Assembly (NCBI GenBank): GCA_902470035.1
Contig: CABREZ010000001.1
Coordinates: forward strand, 8,370-72,369
Origin: an uncultured Streptococcus sp.
GTDB lineage: Bacteria; Bacillota; Bacilli; Lactobacillales; Streptococcaceae
DNA: 64,000 bases
Direction: 5' to 3'
The notes beneath the pieces are model-generated. The model made no database searches, was not told where the DNA came from, and saw only the letters and a program-made list of their open reading frames with translations. Positions 52,779-62,181 of the stretch are shown here, piece after piece (positions within the stretch are counted from its first letter, which is position 1; each line of letters begins with the position of its first letter). The position numbers and the translations under genes were made by a program.

Positions 52779-54320
52779 CTATAGCATGGGCGCAAATAAC
52801 TGCATAATTTCTTTGATCAAATGCTGGTACCAGGTGATCTGGAAAGTGTCTAACCGGATCTGCTGAGACACAGAGAAAATCTCTTCAAAATCCGCTCGGA
52901 TCTTGGTCAATTCTGGGCTTCGATACATCCAAACAGCATTCTCATAGTGATGGACTAGGCTCCGATAGTCAAAGTTGATGGTCCCGACTACTGCGACTTC
53001 GTCATCGGCCAATACTTGCTTGCTATGGATAAAGCCTGGAGTGTACTCATAGATTTTCACCCCTGCTTCCATCAGGTCTGGATAAGCCCCTCGTGTAACG
53101 ATTTGGATCAGTTTTTTATCCGGAATGTAAGGGGTCACGATGCGTACATCGACACCACGGAGAGCCGCATTTCGAATATCTTCTGTCAAATCATAATCAA
53201 TGATTAAATAAGGGGTCGTAATGTAGACATAGTCTGTCGCCTGATTGATGATATTCTGATACACAGACTTACCAACCTGGGACTTATAAATGGGTTTAGG
53301 ACCGCTACCAAAGGGAATATAGAAGCCTTCACCCTCTACCGCTTGGTTTTCCATATGGTATTTATCAAAATCTTCAATTTCCCCCTGGTTGATGTACCAG
53401 TTCATGAGAAAGAGCCGCGTCAAGGCCTTAACCGCTCGACCGTCTATGCGCACTGCACTATCCTTCCAATGACCGAAGCGCTCTATCTGATTGATATACT
53501 CATCCGCTAGGTTAACCCCACCTGTATAGCCAATCTGACCATCGATGACCAAGATCTTGCGGTGGTCTCGATTGTTATAAGCCACTGTCAATCGTGGCAC
53601 CACCTTGTTGAACTTATGGGCGTCAATGCCTAATTTTCGCAAGCGTCTGGTGTAGTTTCCCTTCAGGGTCGCCATACAGCCGATATCATCGTAGAGCAAT
53701 TTCACCTCTACCCCTTCTTTAACCTTTTCAAGTAGGATATCTAGGATACTATTCCACATCAGGCCTTCCTCGATGATGTAGAATTCGAGAAAGATAAATT
53801 TCTTAGCTGAGCGCAAATCCTCCAACAATTGCGGAAGCATCTGATCCCCTAGCGGGAAAAAAGTCGAAGCTGTCCCGTTGTAGAGGTCTGCATTGTGGTC
53901 CATGGATAGAATAGACTTGACCATCCCATACACGATCTTGCTCTCTTCTTTCAACTGAAGGCGAAGCTCATGGCTATTATCCTCACGGAACTTCATGGAC
54001 TCCATATTTTCCAACTGAATCATTTCTTTTTTGGACAGACGACGCTCCCCAAACATGAGGTAAAGAAGGGAACCAAAAACGGGGATGACGGCAATTAAGA
54101 GCCAGGTCACCTTGCTCTCTGGAGGCATATTCCGGTTAACAATCGCCAAAATGGTCGAGATATACAAGAGGACCATGATGGTGACAGACATCCAATTGGG
54201 GAACCATTCATTTAGCCAAAAGAAGGCTGCAAAGGACAACCAGAGTTCAAACCCCATAAAGAGGATACTGAACCCATATTTGGACATTAACAATCGAATT
54301 TTTCGAAAACTCACCCTCAT
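52779..54320 (-). CDS. cls: Cardiolipin synthase
   Basis: 513 residues. Two N-terminal transmembrane helices, a PLDc_N segment, then two phospholipase-D HKD motifs: HRKILVIDGQIGYTGGVN and HSKQVLADDEVAVVGTINFD. It condenses phosphatidylglycerol into cardiolipin in the membrane. AAGGAG upstream of ATG 54320. Flanked on both sides by repeat copies C and D. Confidence 0.95.
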   Translation of the reverse strand: MRVSFRKIRLLMSKYGFSILFMGFELWLSFAAFFWLNEWFPNWMSVTIMVLLYISTILAIVNRNMPPESKVTWLLIAVIPVFGSLLYLMFGERRLSKKEMIQLENMESMKFREDNSHELRLQLKEESKIVYGMVKSILSMDHNADLYNGTASTFFPLGDQMLPQLLEDLRSAKKFIFLEFYIIEEGLMWNSILDILLEKVKEGVEVKLLYDDIGCMATLKGNYTRRLRKLGIDAHKFNKVVPRLTVAYNNRDHRKILVIDGQIGYTGGVNLADEYINQIERFGHWKDSAVRIDGRAVKALTRLFLMNWYINQGEIEDFDKYHMENQAVEGEGFYIPFGSGPKPIYKSQVGKSVYQNIINQATDYVYITTPYLIIDYDLTEDIRNAALRGVDVRIVTPYIPDKKLIQIVTRGAYPDLMEAGVKIYEYTPGFIHSKQVLADDEVAVVGTINFDYRSLVHHYENAVWMYRSPELTKIRADFEEIFSVSQQIRLDTFQITWYQHLIKEIMQLFAPML

Positions 54321-54388
54321 TCTCCTTCTTTTCTAATCCCTACTAGTATACCAGTTCTAGGAAGGGAGCGCAAACCCGATAAAGAGAA

Positions 54389-54567
54389 AAAAGAGGCTAG
54401 GACAAAAGTCCTAGCCTCTCAATTGTCTTTGGATTATCGAGCAAGACGCAGTGGTTGAGTGGGCTCTACTACGCTGATTTCATCAGCTTTTACAGCCCTA
54501 CTCAACTGTGCGGAGGTGGGACGACGAAATCGAATTCTAACGAATTACCGATTTCTGTCCCACTCTC
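54389..54567. repeat. Three-hairpin 180-bp repeat, copy D
   Basis: In this copy the first hairpin is perfectly paired (GAGGCTAGGAC/GTCCTAGCCTC), whereas A-C have a G opposite T at that column. That keeps pairing in plus-strand RNA. It ends 12 bases before the stop of the 54580 lipoprotein gene. Confidence 0.85.
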
Positions 54568-54579
54568 ACTTCTGCTAGT

Positions 54580-55044
54580 TTATTGCTTGGTCAGAACAAT
54601 CGTATCCTGATCATCCAACTCGTTGTCCGCTTCTTTCAGGGTCAATTGTTGCCCCTCCAGTTGATAGCGGTAACCATCATCTCCAATAAAAATGTTCTGG
54701 TTGGCAGCATCTAGTTTCACTGGCTTGATTTCTTGTTCTCCGTCAGGCTCCACAGCTGTCCAAGTTCCTGAATCACCAGCGATGACGAGTGTCACTTGAT
54801 CACTTTCATCCATTCCCATATAGGTTCCATCAATATTACCTTGAGTCACTTGAGTGTTTGTAGTATTTAAACTAGATGAATTTGAGCTTCCATCAGAAGA
54901 ACTTCCTTGTGTATTTGTTGTCTTTGCTTCGGAAGTAGTCACCTGAATATTAGACTGTGAAGACGATGGTGTTTGCTGATTCGAACACGCTCCAAGCAGG
55001 AGGACTGTAGCTGTTGTCAATAAAGCAGTCACTTTCTTTACCAT
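54580..55044 (-). CDS. Small putative lipoprotein
   Basis: 154 residues; lipobox LLLGAC near 16-20, a Ser/Thr/Asn-rich linker (about 25-65) and a short beta-rich domain beginning IDGTYMGMDESDQVTLVIAG, like a lipocalin-type or DUF6287-type fold. AAAGGAG precedes the ATG. Function unknown; its own promoter lies 60 bases upstream. Confidence 0.7.
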   Translation of the reverse strand: MVKKVTALLTTATVLLLGACSNQQTPSSSQSNIQVTTSEAKTTNTQGSSSDGSSNSSSLNTTNTQVTQGNIDGTYMGMDESDQVTLVIAGDSGTWTAVEPDGEQEIKPVKLDAANQNIFIGDDGYRYQLEGQQLTLKEADNELDDQDTIVLTKQ

Positions 55045-55106
55045 TGATGGGCTCCTTTCGCGCCAACTTTTTAAGGGACTTCCCCGTTTATTTGTGGCTC
55101 ACCTTT

Positions 55107-55136
55107 AGTATACGATAGAGTCTGTTTTTTGGTCAA
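55107..55136 (-). promoter_or_regulatory. Promoter of the 54580 lipoprotein gene
   Basis: Minus strand: -35 TTGACC (55136-55131), 18-bp spacer, -10 TATACT (55112-55107). Confidence 0.7.
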
Positions 55137-55166
55137 TCTTTATGATCGGGCGTTGAATACCGTCGC

Positions 55167-56414
55167 CTATAAAGGGTTCTTTCCTTGCTCTAATAGATAT
55201 GCGCGAACTTCCGAAATAAAGTAGAGAGAACCGGTGACAAAGAGCACCTCTTGACCATCTTGTCGGCTATAAAAATCTTGCAAATAATCTCTGAAATCTG
55301 CTACATAAGGATAGCCTAAACCATCATCCTTTTGGACCACTTCCCCATAAGCAAAGGTCGTCACCCTCAAGTCCGCCTCCGGCAAGTCGCTTGCAAAGAT
55401 CTCCAACATTCCCTGGTAATCCTTGCGTTTTAAGGCACCAAAGAGGATCTTCAAGCGCTTATCTGAAAAGGTGCGGGCATATTCGACCAAGCGATGGATG
55501 GCATGGGGATTATGAGCGCCATCTAGATAGACTCCTTGGCCAAAGTTCTCCAGACGTCCTGGCCAGCTAGTCGCTTGCAAAGCCTCCCGAACACCGTTTT
55601 CATCGACCGTCAGACCTCTCTGCGCCATAAAAAGGAGAAAGGCTTCAAGAGCCACCGCAGCATTCTCTTCCTGGTAAGCTCCATTGAGCCCAATTTTTAG
55701 TGAATCAAACCGATAGTGCGCATCTTGGAAGACGCCCTTCACTAGTTGGAAATCTTCTCCATAGCGAGCCAGCGGACAGCCTGTTTCCTGGGCCTTTTCT
55801 GTACAGACTTGCTCAGCCTCTTTAGCCAGTGGACCGATAACAGCCGGCTTCCCTACTTTAAAGATTCCAGCTTTTTGAGCAGCAATCGCCTCTAGGCTTC
55901 CTCCCAAGGTCTCTTGATGATCCAGTCCTACTGAGGTGATTACTGCCACCTCCCCTGTGATGACATTGGTCGTATCAAGGAGCCCTCCGATCCCAACCTC
56001 AATCAAGGCTAAGTCTGCTTCTTGCTCATGAAAATACAAAAAGGCCAAGAGAGTGATAATCTCAAAGTAAGAGAGTTGGTCGTGGGTCTCTAGAAGCTGA
56101 GACTCCATTGCTTGGATGCTCTGACCCAAGCGAATCAGATCCTGATCCGAAATTGGTTGCCCATTGATACAAATCCGATCATGCATACTAACGATATGTG
56201 GAGAAGTAAAGGTCCCGACTTTCAGGTCATGCTGTTGGAATAGTTGGCGCATAAACGCAATGGTCGAACCCTTCCCGTTGGTCCCCGTTACATGGATCAT
56301 CGGAACAGCTTTATAAGGGTCCCCTAAGAGCTTTACAGCCTGTTGCATCCGCCCTAAACCTGAACGAAAATTGAGGCCAATTCGACTATTCATCCATTCT
56401 TCAATTTGATTCAT
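55167..56414 (-). CDS. folC: Folylpolyglutamate synthase / dihydrofolate synthase
   Basis: 415 residues. P-loop HVTGTNGKGSTIAFMRQL near 40, TSPHIVSMHDRICINGQ, YFEIITLLAF and the C-terminal LDGAHNPHA motif are classic Mur-ligase-fold FolC. It adds glutamate to folates. Preceded by a leader hairpin and three terminators, which insulate it from the ireB operon. No clear promoter was found. Confidence 0.95.
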   Translation of the reverse strand: MNQIEEWMNSRIGLNFRSGLGRMQQAVKLLGDPYKAVPMIHVTGTNGKGSTIAFMRQLFQQHDLKVGTFTSPHIVSMHDRICINGQPISDQDLIRLGQSIQAMESQLLETHDQLSYFEIITLLAFLYFHEQEADLALIEVGIGGLLDTTNVITGEVAVITSVGLDHQETLGGSLEAIAAQKAGIFKVGKPAVIGPLAKEAEQVCTEKAQETGCPLARYGEDFQLVKGVFQDAHYRFDSLKIGLNGAYQEENAAVALEAFLLFMAQRGLTVDENGVREALQATSWPGRLENFGQGVYLDGAHNPHAIHRLVEYARTFSDKRLKILFGALKRKDYQGMLEIFASDLPEADLRVTTFAYGEVVQKDDGLGYPYVADFRDYLQDFYSRQDGQEVLFVTGSLYFISEVRAYLLEQGKNPL

Positions 56415-56433
56415 TTCTTTCCCCTAAAAGAAA

Positions 56434-56467
56434 AGAGCGATCAAGCCTTGTTGCTGGCTCACGCTCT
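56434..56467 (-). other. Leader hairpin directly upstream of folC
   Basis: Minus-strand RNA can fold AGAGCG...CGCTCT with inner AGCC/GGCT, followed by TTTTCTTTT and then the folC ribosome binding site. Terminator-like but placed before the gene, so it may attenuate folC. Confidence 0.5.
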
Positions 56468-56521
56468 GCTATTTCTTTGGTTTCTTATTTCACTTCCAAT
56501 ATTTTTAGAAGCTGGGCTAAA

Positions 56522-56692
56522 AACGTCCCCCGGACGTTCCAACTCTCTCCAGTTTCTAGGAGTTGAGGTGATACAGTCTACCAGACTTACTTGCGGTCTT
56601 CATTTCTAGCGCAAGGCTAAAAATGTTCACTGAACATTCCAACTCTCTCTAGTTTCTAGGAGTTGGGGTAAAAACATCCACTGGATGTTTTT
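56522..56692 (-). terminator. Three successive terminator hairpins
   Basis: On the minus strand three hairpins share one pattern: AAAAACATCC-agt-GGATGTTTTT (56692-56670, overlapping the DUF1292 stop), AATGTTC-agt-GAACATT-TTT (56638-56622) and AACGTCC-ggg-GGACGTT-TTT (56538-56522). Between them a second element (CAACTC/GAGTTG arms) is repeated nearly identically, so the module has been duplicated. Arm changes are compensatory, keeping the pairing. Confidence 0.75.
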
Positions 56693-56996
56693 ACTCCTCC
56701 ATAAAGCTGTTGAAGACTTCTTCAATCATGTTCCATTCATCATCTGAATCTTCTGGGATTGGTTGAAGGTCGCCTTCTGTTCCGTCTTCGTTTTCAGTAA
56801 ATGAGTAGGCTTGGATTTCTACTTCACCGTTTTCATCTTCTTCTGCATTTGCAGGAATCAAAAGAACATAGTTTTTACCAAATTCTTCTTTTCCATCAAT
56901 GGTCAAAAGGATTTCAAACAAAGTTTCGTTTCCTTGCTCATCCACCAACGTAATCAATTCGCGTTCGTCATGGTTGTGATCATGATTGTGTGCCAT
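56691..56996 (-). CDS. DUF1292 family protein (YrzB-like)
   Basis: 101 residues, very acidic, with a His-rich N-terminus (HNHDHNHDE). [21 protein letters not shown] and [13 protein letters not shown] are family features. Conserved third gene after ireB and ruvX in Firmicutes; function unknown. AGGAAA upstream. Confidence 0.9.
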   Translation of the reverse strand: MAHNHDHNHDERELITLVDEQGNETLFEILLTIDGKEEFGKNYVLLIPANAEEDENGEVEIQAYSFTENEDGTEGDLQPIPEDSDDEWNMIEEVFNSFMEE

Positions 56997-57013
56997 CTTA
57001 TTTCCTCTTTTTT

Positions 57014-57433
57014 CTAAAATTTTCGATCTAAATAATTTTGCAAAATCAACTGGGCAGCCAATTTATCAATTACTTTTTTACGCTTATTTCGGCTAATATC
57101 CGCTTGCTCAATCAGCATCCGCTCTGCGGCAACGGTCGTCAACCGCTCGTCCTGATACTCAACCGGCAAGTTGAATAACTCTTCAAGGCGCTTTCCATAA
57201 GCTTGACTCGCTTCCACTCGAGGACCGCTTGTGTTGTTCATGTTTTTAGGCAAACCAACAACAAACCGATCAACCCGGTATTCCTTCACCAGTTCAGAGA
57301 GACGGTCAAAACCAAACTCTCCTTTCTCCTCATCAATCTGAATAATCTCCAGACCTTGAGCGGTAAAACCTAATGGATCACTGATGGCTACTCCGACCGT
57401 CTTCGAGCCAACGTCTAGTCCCATAATTCTCAT
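57014..57433 (-). CDS. ruvX: RuvX/YqgF Holliday-junction-resolvase-like nuclease
   Basis: 139 residues. RNase H-like fold: [35 protein letters not shown] and DERLTT carry the acidic residues. Essential family involved in 16S rRNA 5' maturation. Its ATG shares a base with the ireB stop (TAATG). Confidence 0.94.
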   Translation of the reverse strand: MRIMGLDVGSKTVGVAISDPLGFTAQGLEIIQIDEEKGEFGFDRLSELVKEYRVDRFVVGLPKNMNNTSGPRVEASQAYGKRLEELFNLPVEYQDERLTTVAAERMLIEQADISRNKRKKVIDKLAAQLILQNYLDRKF

Positions 57434-57699
57434 TAGAGATCGATCCCTTGCCCTTTCAAGTAGTAACGAACCAACTCTTCAACAATTTCATCTCGTTCGT
57501 ACTTACGAATTTGGTTGCGAGCGTTGTTATAACGAGGTACATAAGCAGGATCACCACTGAGTACATAACCAACGATTTGATTGATTGGATTGTAGCCCTT
57601 CTCATCCAGAGATAAGTAGACATCCTTTAATGTATCACTAATTTCTTTACGGTTTGAATCGTCAAGATTAAAACGTACTGTTTCGTCTGTAAATCCCAC
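57433..57699 (-). CDS. ireB: IreB (DUF965) regulatory protein
   Basis: 88 residues from the GTG at 57699; GAGGG lies upstream, and the predicted start of transcription (near 57723) rules out the longer frame from 57726. [15 protein letters not shown] and [37 protein letters not shown] match IreB, a substrate of the Ser/Thr kinase IreK/StkP (the phosphorylated Thr is in the N-terminal segment) that affects cell-wall stress. First gene of ireB-ruvX-DUF1292. Confidence 0.95.
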   Translation of the reverse strand: MGFTDETVRFNLDDSNRKEISDTLKDVYLSLDEKGYNPINQIVGYVLSGDPAYVPRYNNARNQIRKYERDEIVEELVRYYLKGQGIDL

Positions 57700-57729
57700 A
57701 ATACCACCCTCTTTCTTTATATTCATACC

Positions 57730-57758
57730 ATTATACCATAATTTCCATACTTTCTCAA
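57730..57758 (-). promoter_or_regulatory. ireB-ruvX-DUF1292 promoter
   Basis: Minus strand: -35 TTGAGA (57758-57753), 17-bp spacer ending TGG, -10 TATAAT (57735-57730). Confidence 0.85.
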
Positions 57759-57840
57759 ACGAAAAATATTGATTTTACGGGCTTTCTTGGACTTTTCATC
57801 ACTAATTTTTGAAAGCAATCTTCTGCAGTTTTCAATGACT

Positions 57841-58392
57841 TTATTTGACTTCTTTAAAGCCATTCTTTTCCATATTTTTGATGAAGAGTGTTGGAGAGTA
57901 GGTTTTGATCATTTTGCAAATTTCTCCCAAGTCTTCACTGTTTTTAATGTCATCGAAGTCTACTTTATCAGGATCAATATCAATCTCAGAGACCATGGCT
58001 TCACCTGTCCAATCTGATGTCACAGTGATCCCATCGTAGTCTCTCAATTCATCAATGCCACCTTCGCCTTCGTAACCCTCGATCAAGGCTTCTTTGGCAC
58101 CTTCTTTATCATCCTCAGCATCGATCAACTTCTTGACTTCATCTTTGAATTCGTCCGACACATGAGTCGCTAGTTTGATGGAAACTTTCTTGTATTTCTT
58201 TCCTTGGTAGGATACGGTCACTGTAATTTCCTGTTTGGCTACCTCGTCAGCTTCATTGACATCTCTATTAATCTTAAAGGTCCGAGTGACGACGCTATCT
58301 TTCGATAAGGACTTGCCCCCTTTTGATTGAGAATTCCCACAACCTGCCAAGATAAGCAATCCAGCAACGACTAGTAATAGAAATTTTTTCAT
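57841..58392 (-). CDS. DUF1307-type (YehR-like) lipoprotein, second of a tandem pair
   Basis: 183 residues; lipobox LILAGC near 15-19. The body has SYQGKKYKKVSIKLAT, then a long acidic helix and a C-terminus (SPTLFIKNMEKNGFKEV) parallel to that of the neighbour (TPTEYMNNLLRNGAKEE). Distant paralogue of 58404-58997, 11 bases apart. Function unknown. Confidence 0.8.
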   Translation of the reverse strand: MKKFLLLVVAGLLILAGCGNSQSKGGKSLSKDSVVTRTFKINRDVNEADEVAKQEITVTVSYQGKKYKKVSIKLATHVSDEFKDEVKKLIDAEDDKEGAKEALIEGYEGEGGIDELRDYDGITVTSDWTGEAMVSEIDIDPDKVDFDDIKNSEDLGEICKMIKTYSPTLFIKNMEKNGFKEVK

Positions 58393-58403
58393 GTTTTTTC
58401 TCC

Positions 58404-58997
58404 TTATTCTTCTTTTGCTCCATTACGGAGTAGATTATTCATATATTCTGTCGGTGTCAGTTTCAATAAATCTGCAATATTGGCTGATTTGAAATACTCT
58501 AACTCGACCGCTTTTTTAGTATCCAACTGGGTGAAATCATAAGTGATGACCGTTTGGTATTCATTTTCATTTGGCAAAGTCAGTTCGATTGTAAAACCTG
58601 GAAGAGTTCGCGCCTGTTGAAGTTTTTCATCCTTACCCATCGACTCTACCATCAATCGTCGGGCCTCTTCAAGACCAACTTCTTGGATGGCATTTTTCAA
58701 TTCATCACTGACAGGAGTGGTATTGGTCATGACCAATTTTTGAAATTGTTCCCCTTGATAAGTGATGGTTTGCTCTTGGCGAATGCTACTTTCATCTTTT
58801 GGAAGGACAAAGTGTTTAGTGAAAACTTGCTGTTCTTCCGCCTTCTCTAACAGATTTCGATTTTCGTTATTAAACGATTCAATTTTAGCACTGTTGGATT
58901 TTTGAACACTGGAAGAATCGGTTTTTCCATGTTTCTTCTGTCCACAAGCTGTCAGCGCCAGGAGCAAGACCCCTAGACAAATAAGCTTCTTTTTCAT
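58404..58997 (-). CDS. DUF1307-type (YehR-like) lipoprotein, first of a tandem pair
   Basis: 197 residues; lipobox LALTAC near 14-18. TITYQGEQFQKLVMTNTTPVSDELKNAI aligns with the second gene of the pair. A promoter with extended -10 TGG-TACAAT (59051-59046) lies 49 bases upstream. Role unknown. Confidence 0.8.
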   Translation of the reverse strand: MKKKLICLGVLLLALTACGQKKHGKTDSSSVQKSNSAKIESFNNENRNLLEKAEEQQVFTKHFVLPKDESSIRQEQTITYQGEQFQKLVMTNTTPVSDELKNAIQEVGLEEARRLMVESMGKDEKLQQARTLPGFTIELTLPNENEYQTVITYDFTQLDTKKAVELEYFKSANIADLLKLTPTEYMNNLLRNGAKEE

Positions 58998-59045
58998 GTT
59001 TTCTCCTTTGATAAGCTTCTATAAAGGGATTTTCCCCACAGAAGT

Positions 59046-59051
59046 ATTGTA
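59046..59051 (-). promoter_or_regulatory. Extended -10 promoter of the lipoprotein pair
   Basis: Minus strand TGG-TACAAT; no good -35 is visible. Confidence 0.5.
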
Positions 59052-59123
59052 CCATAGAATCCCCCTCAAAAACATTCTTACAAGCTTTTTTTCGTGGATT
59101 CTTTGGCCGGATACAAAAGAAAA

Positions 59124-59147
59124 AGTCGAGATCCTACTATCTCGACT
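59124..59147 (-). terminator. spx terminator
   Basis: 9-bp arms AGTCGAGAT/ATCTCGACT, loop of six, followed on the minus strand by TTTTTCTTTT. Confidence 0.85.
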
Positions 59148-59180
59148 CTTCTCAGTAGCTCAACGATTGGCTACTTGTTC

Positions 59181-59579
59181 TTATAGGGCTGCTCTTAAGC
59201 GAGCCTCCGCATTTTCAACATTTCGTACAGAACGTGGTAAAAAGGCCCGAATATCATCTTCCTTATAACCAACTTGAAGTCGCTTGTTATCCACTAGGAT
59301 AGGGCTTTTCAAGATTCGTGGTGTTTCTAAGATGATATCGATGACTTCATTCATGCTGAGGTCTTCAATATCGACACCTAGATTCTTAGCGTATCGATTT
59401 TTTGAAGAAACGATACTTGCAATGCCATTTTCTGTTTTGGTCAAAATATCGAGTAATTCTTCTTTTGTAATTCCTTCTTTACCAAGGTTTTGTTCTTTAT
59501 AGATCAACTGATGAGCATTTAGCCAAGTTTTGGCTTTTTTACAACTCGTGCAACTTGAAACTGTGTAAATTTTAATCAT
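59181..59579 (-). CDS. spxA: Spx-family transcriptional regulator
   Basis: 132 residues from ATG 59579 (AAAGGAG upstream). IYTVSSCTSCKKAKTWLNAH contains the CxxC redox switch, and the ArsC-like fold continues to RSVRNVENAEARLRAAL. Spx binds the RNA polymerase alpha C-terminal domain and controls oxidative stress genes. Streptococci have two (SpxA1, SpxA2). Position next to recA does not decide which. Promoter with extended -10 TGG-TATAAT at 59626-59621. Confidence 0.93.
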   Translation of the reverse strand: MIKIYTVSSCTSCKKAKTWLNAHQLIYKEQNLGKEGITKEELLDILTKTENGIASIVSSKNRYAKNLGVDIEDLSMNEVIDIILETPRILKSPILVDNKRLQVGYKEDDIRAFLPRSVRNVENAEARLRAAL

Positions 59580-59666
59580 GTATGCACTCCTTTCGCCACA
59601 CGATAATAACATTGTAGTATATTATACCATAAAAACCATCAGTCTTTCGACCTATTTTGAAAAAAA

Positions 59667-60809
59667 TTACTCTTCAATCTCAATGGCATCATCAAGATCT
59701 AGTGTTACTTCTTCAACAAGTGGGCTTTCAGCTACTTCATCTTGTGCAACTACAGCAGTGTCATCATCGATCAAACCGAAGCGCACGCGCACTTGGTGAT
59801 CAATCTCATCAAAAATTTCTGGATGGTCTGCCAAGTACTTCTTAGCATTTTCAGAACCTTGGCCAATCTTCTCACCATTATAAGAATACCAAGCACCAGC
59901 TTTTTGGATAATATCCAAGTCTGTTGCAATCTTAACCAACTCACCAGTACGTGAAATTCCTTCTCCGTACATGATTTCCACCATGGCTTCTTTGAACGGT
60001 GGGGCTACCTTGTTTTTCACAACCTTGATCTTGGTTTCCTTACCAACGTTGGTATCTTTTTGGTCCCCAGTACCCTTGATTTGAGTATTTCCACGAACAT
60101 CTAAACGAACAGAAGCGTAGAATTTAAGGGCACGACCACCAGGTGTGGTTTCAGGGTTCCCAAACATGACCCCAACTTTTTCACGCAATTGGTTGATAAA
60201 GATGGCAATGGTCTTGGTCTTGTTGATCGAAGCTCCGAGTTTGCGCATGGCTTGGCTCATCATCCGCGCTTGCAAACCAACGTGGCTGTCACCGATATCA
60301 CCATCGATTTCTGCGCGTGGTACCAAAGCAGCAACAGAGTCAATTACGACCAAATCAACAGCACCTGAGTCGATCAATTTACCGGCAATTTCAAGTCCTT
60401 GTTCCCCTGAGTCTGGTTGAGACAAGAGGAGTTCATCAATATTGACTCCAAGAGCTGCTGCATAAGATGGATCCAAGGCATGCTCGGCATCGATGAAGGC
60501 AGCAATGCCTCCTTCTTTTTGAGCTTGTGCTACTGCATGGAGGGCAACGGTTGTTTTACCTGATGATTCTGGACCATAGATTTCGATGATCCGACCTTTT
60601 GGATAACCACCAGCACCCAAGGCAATATCAAGCGCCAATGAACCAGAGCTCATCACTTGTACTTTTTGTTCCGCGCGTTCGCCCAGACGCATGATGGATC
60701 CTTTACCAAAGTCTTTTTCAATCAACTTCAGGGCATCATTGAGGGCTTTTTCGCGTTCGTCCCCAAATTTTTTCGAAATATCATCTAATTTTTTCTGTTT
60801 TTTCGCCAT
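59667..60809 (-). CDS. recA: RecA recombinase
   Basis: 380 residues. Walker [14 protein letters not shown] near 75, [36 protein letters not shown] and [34 protein letters not shown] are invariant RecA segments. The C-terminus is acidic. Downstream of cinA; expressed both from the ComX-driven cinA promoter and a local promoter. Confidence 0.99.
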   Translation of the reverse strand: MAKKQKKLDDISKKFGDEREKALNDALKLIEKDFGKGSIMRLGERAEQKVQVMSSGSLALDIALGAGGYPKGRIIEIYGPESSGKTTVALHAVAQAQKEGGIAAFIDAEHALDPSYAAALGVNIDELLLSQPDSGEQGLEIAGKLIDSGAVDLVVIDSVAALVPRAEIDGDIGDSHVGLQARMMSQAMRKLGASINKTKTIAIFINQLREKVGVMFGNPETTPGGRALKFYASVRLDVRGNTQIKGTGDQKDTNVGKETKIKVVKNKVAPPFKEAMVEIMYGEGISRTGELVKIATDLDIIQKAGAWYSYNGEKIGQGSENAKKYLADHPEIFDEIDHQVRVRFGLIDDDTAVVAQDEVAESPLVEEVTLDLDDAIEIEE

Positions 60810-60854
60810 TCTTTTCTCCTATGTTCAAAGCGTAGTGTTTTACACCTTCTTTTT

Positions 60855-60860
60855 ATTATA
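60855..60860 (-). promoter_or_regulatory. Basal recA promoter (-10) at the end of cinA
   Basis: Minus strand TGC-TATAAT (hexamer 60860-60855) overlaps the cinA stop codon; the -35 is poor. It would give recA transcription without competence. Confidence 0.6.
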
Positions 60861-62124
60861 GCAAATTTTCATCTAATAATACAGTCTTGCGTACCAGATT
60901 AAAGGCATGGAGGACTGCAACTTTACGAACATCCATACGACTCCGGCCAGCGATATTGACCTTGATTGATTGGACTCCTTTTGGACCTGCCACTCCAATA
61001 AAGACAGTACCTGCTGGGTGGCCTTCTAGACTGTCTGGACCGGCAACACCCGTCAGACTGACTCCATAATCAGACCCTGTTAAGAGACGGGCCTGTGACG
61101 CCATCCGCTCAGCTGTATGGGCAGATACCACTCCATGTTCTCGTAACTCGGCTAGGGGGATTTGGAGCATTTTGCTCTTTTCCTCTATGCTGTAAGTGAC
61201 GAAACCTCCTGGCAAGACCGCTGAAGCTCCTGAGAAATTAGCCAGAGTCGACTGGAACATCCCTGCCGTCAAGCTCTCCGCTGCGGTCAGGGTCAAGCCT
61301 CGTTCACGCAAGAGTTCAAAAGCCATCTTAGCTAGGGAATTGTCATCTCCATAGCCATAGAAGAGCTGGCTCAAGGGTTGGCCATCTAAGGTCTCATGAC
61401 GGAGGATTACTTGCTCCAACTGATCCAATTTCTGATCAGCCTGCTCTTGTGACGCAGCCTTGGTCGACAAGCGCAAGGTGACTTCTCCGGTCTTGGCATA
61501 AGGAGCCACCGTCGGGTCAGTCTGGCCATCAATCACATCGGCTAGAACGGTTACCAGCTGGCTTTCCCCAATCCCAAAGAAGCGCAAGACGCGGGAATAG
61601 AGCTTCTCGCCTGTGTCTAGAAGGGGCACTAACTCATCCGTAACCATGGGTTTCAATTCACTAGGGGGACCAGGCAAGACCACATAGCTAACGCCCTCTA
61701 CTTCAATCAACCCTCCCACTGCCAAACCAGTCAAATTTTGGAGCGGTGTTGAGCCTGTCACTATTTGCGCTTGTCTCAGATTGTTGGGAGTTCGGACATG
61801 GTCTGGCCGACTGGCAAAGAAGCGATCCAACTTGGCCATGGCTTCGGGATCAAATGTCAAGTCTCTATCCAAGAACTGGGCTAGGGTCTGCTTGGTCAGG
61901 TCGTCTTCGGTCGGCCCGAGGCCTCCTGTGAGGATGACGAGATCACTTCGATCACGCGCAATCCCAAGAACAGACAAGAGGCGATCAGCATTATCTCCAA
62001 CTGCAGTTTGGAAATAAACGTCGATCCCTAGGCCGGCCAACTTTTCTGATAAGAATTGCGCATTGGTATTGACAATCTGTCCTGTGAGAATTTCGGTTCC
62101 CACTGCAATGATCTCTGCTTTCAT
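60856..62124 (-). CDS. cinA: CinA competence/damage-inducible protein
   Basis: 422 residues. N-terminal MoaB/MogA-like domain ([43 protein letters not shown]) and C-terminal NMN deamidase/CinA-C domain ([40 protein letters not shown]). In streptococci it recruits RecA to the membrane during transformation. ComX box upstream. Confidence 0.96.
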   Translation of the reverse strand: MKAEIIAVGTEILTGQIVNTNAQFLSEKLAGLGIDVYFQTAVGDNADRLLSVLGIARDRSDLVILTGGLGPTEDDLTKQTLAQFLDRDLTFDPEAMAKLDRFFASRPDHVRTPNNLRQAQIVTGSTPLQNLTGLAVGGLIEVEGVSYVVLPGPPSELKPMVTDELVPLLDTGEKLYSRVLRFFGIGESQLVTVLADVIDGQTDPTVAPYAKTGEVTLRLSTKAASQEQADQKLDQLEQVILRHETLDGQPLSQLFYGYGDDNSLAKMAFELLRERGLTLTAAESLTAGMFQSTLANFSGASAVLPGGFVTYSIEEKSKMLQIPLAELREHGVVSAHTAERMASQARLLTGSDYGVSLTGVAGPDSLEGHPAGTVFIGVAGPKGVQSIKVNIAGRSRMDVRKVAVLHAFNLVRKTVLLDENLL

Positions 62125-62141
62125 AACGCCTCCACTTATAC

Positions 62142-62149
62142 TATTCGTA
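62142..62149 (-). promoter_or_regulatory. ComX (SigX) box upstream of cinA-recA
   Basis: TACGAATA on the minus strand, 17 bases before the cinA ATG, equals the pneumococcal late-competence cin-box core. No other copy was seen in the window. Confidence 0.85.
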
Positions 62150-62181
62150 ATTTTTCTTCATTGTAACACAAAAATAGAAAA

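Noticed and set aside
56434..56467. Tetrahydrofolate riboswitch before folC
   Set aside because: The hairpin is short and lacks the conserved pseudoknot and core bases of known THF riboswitches.
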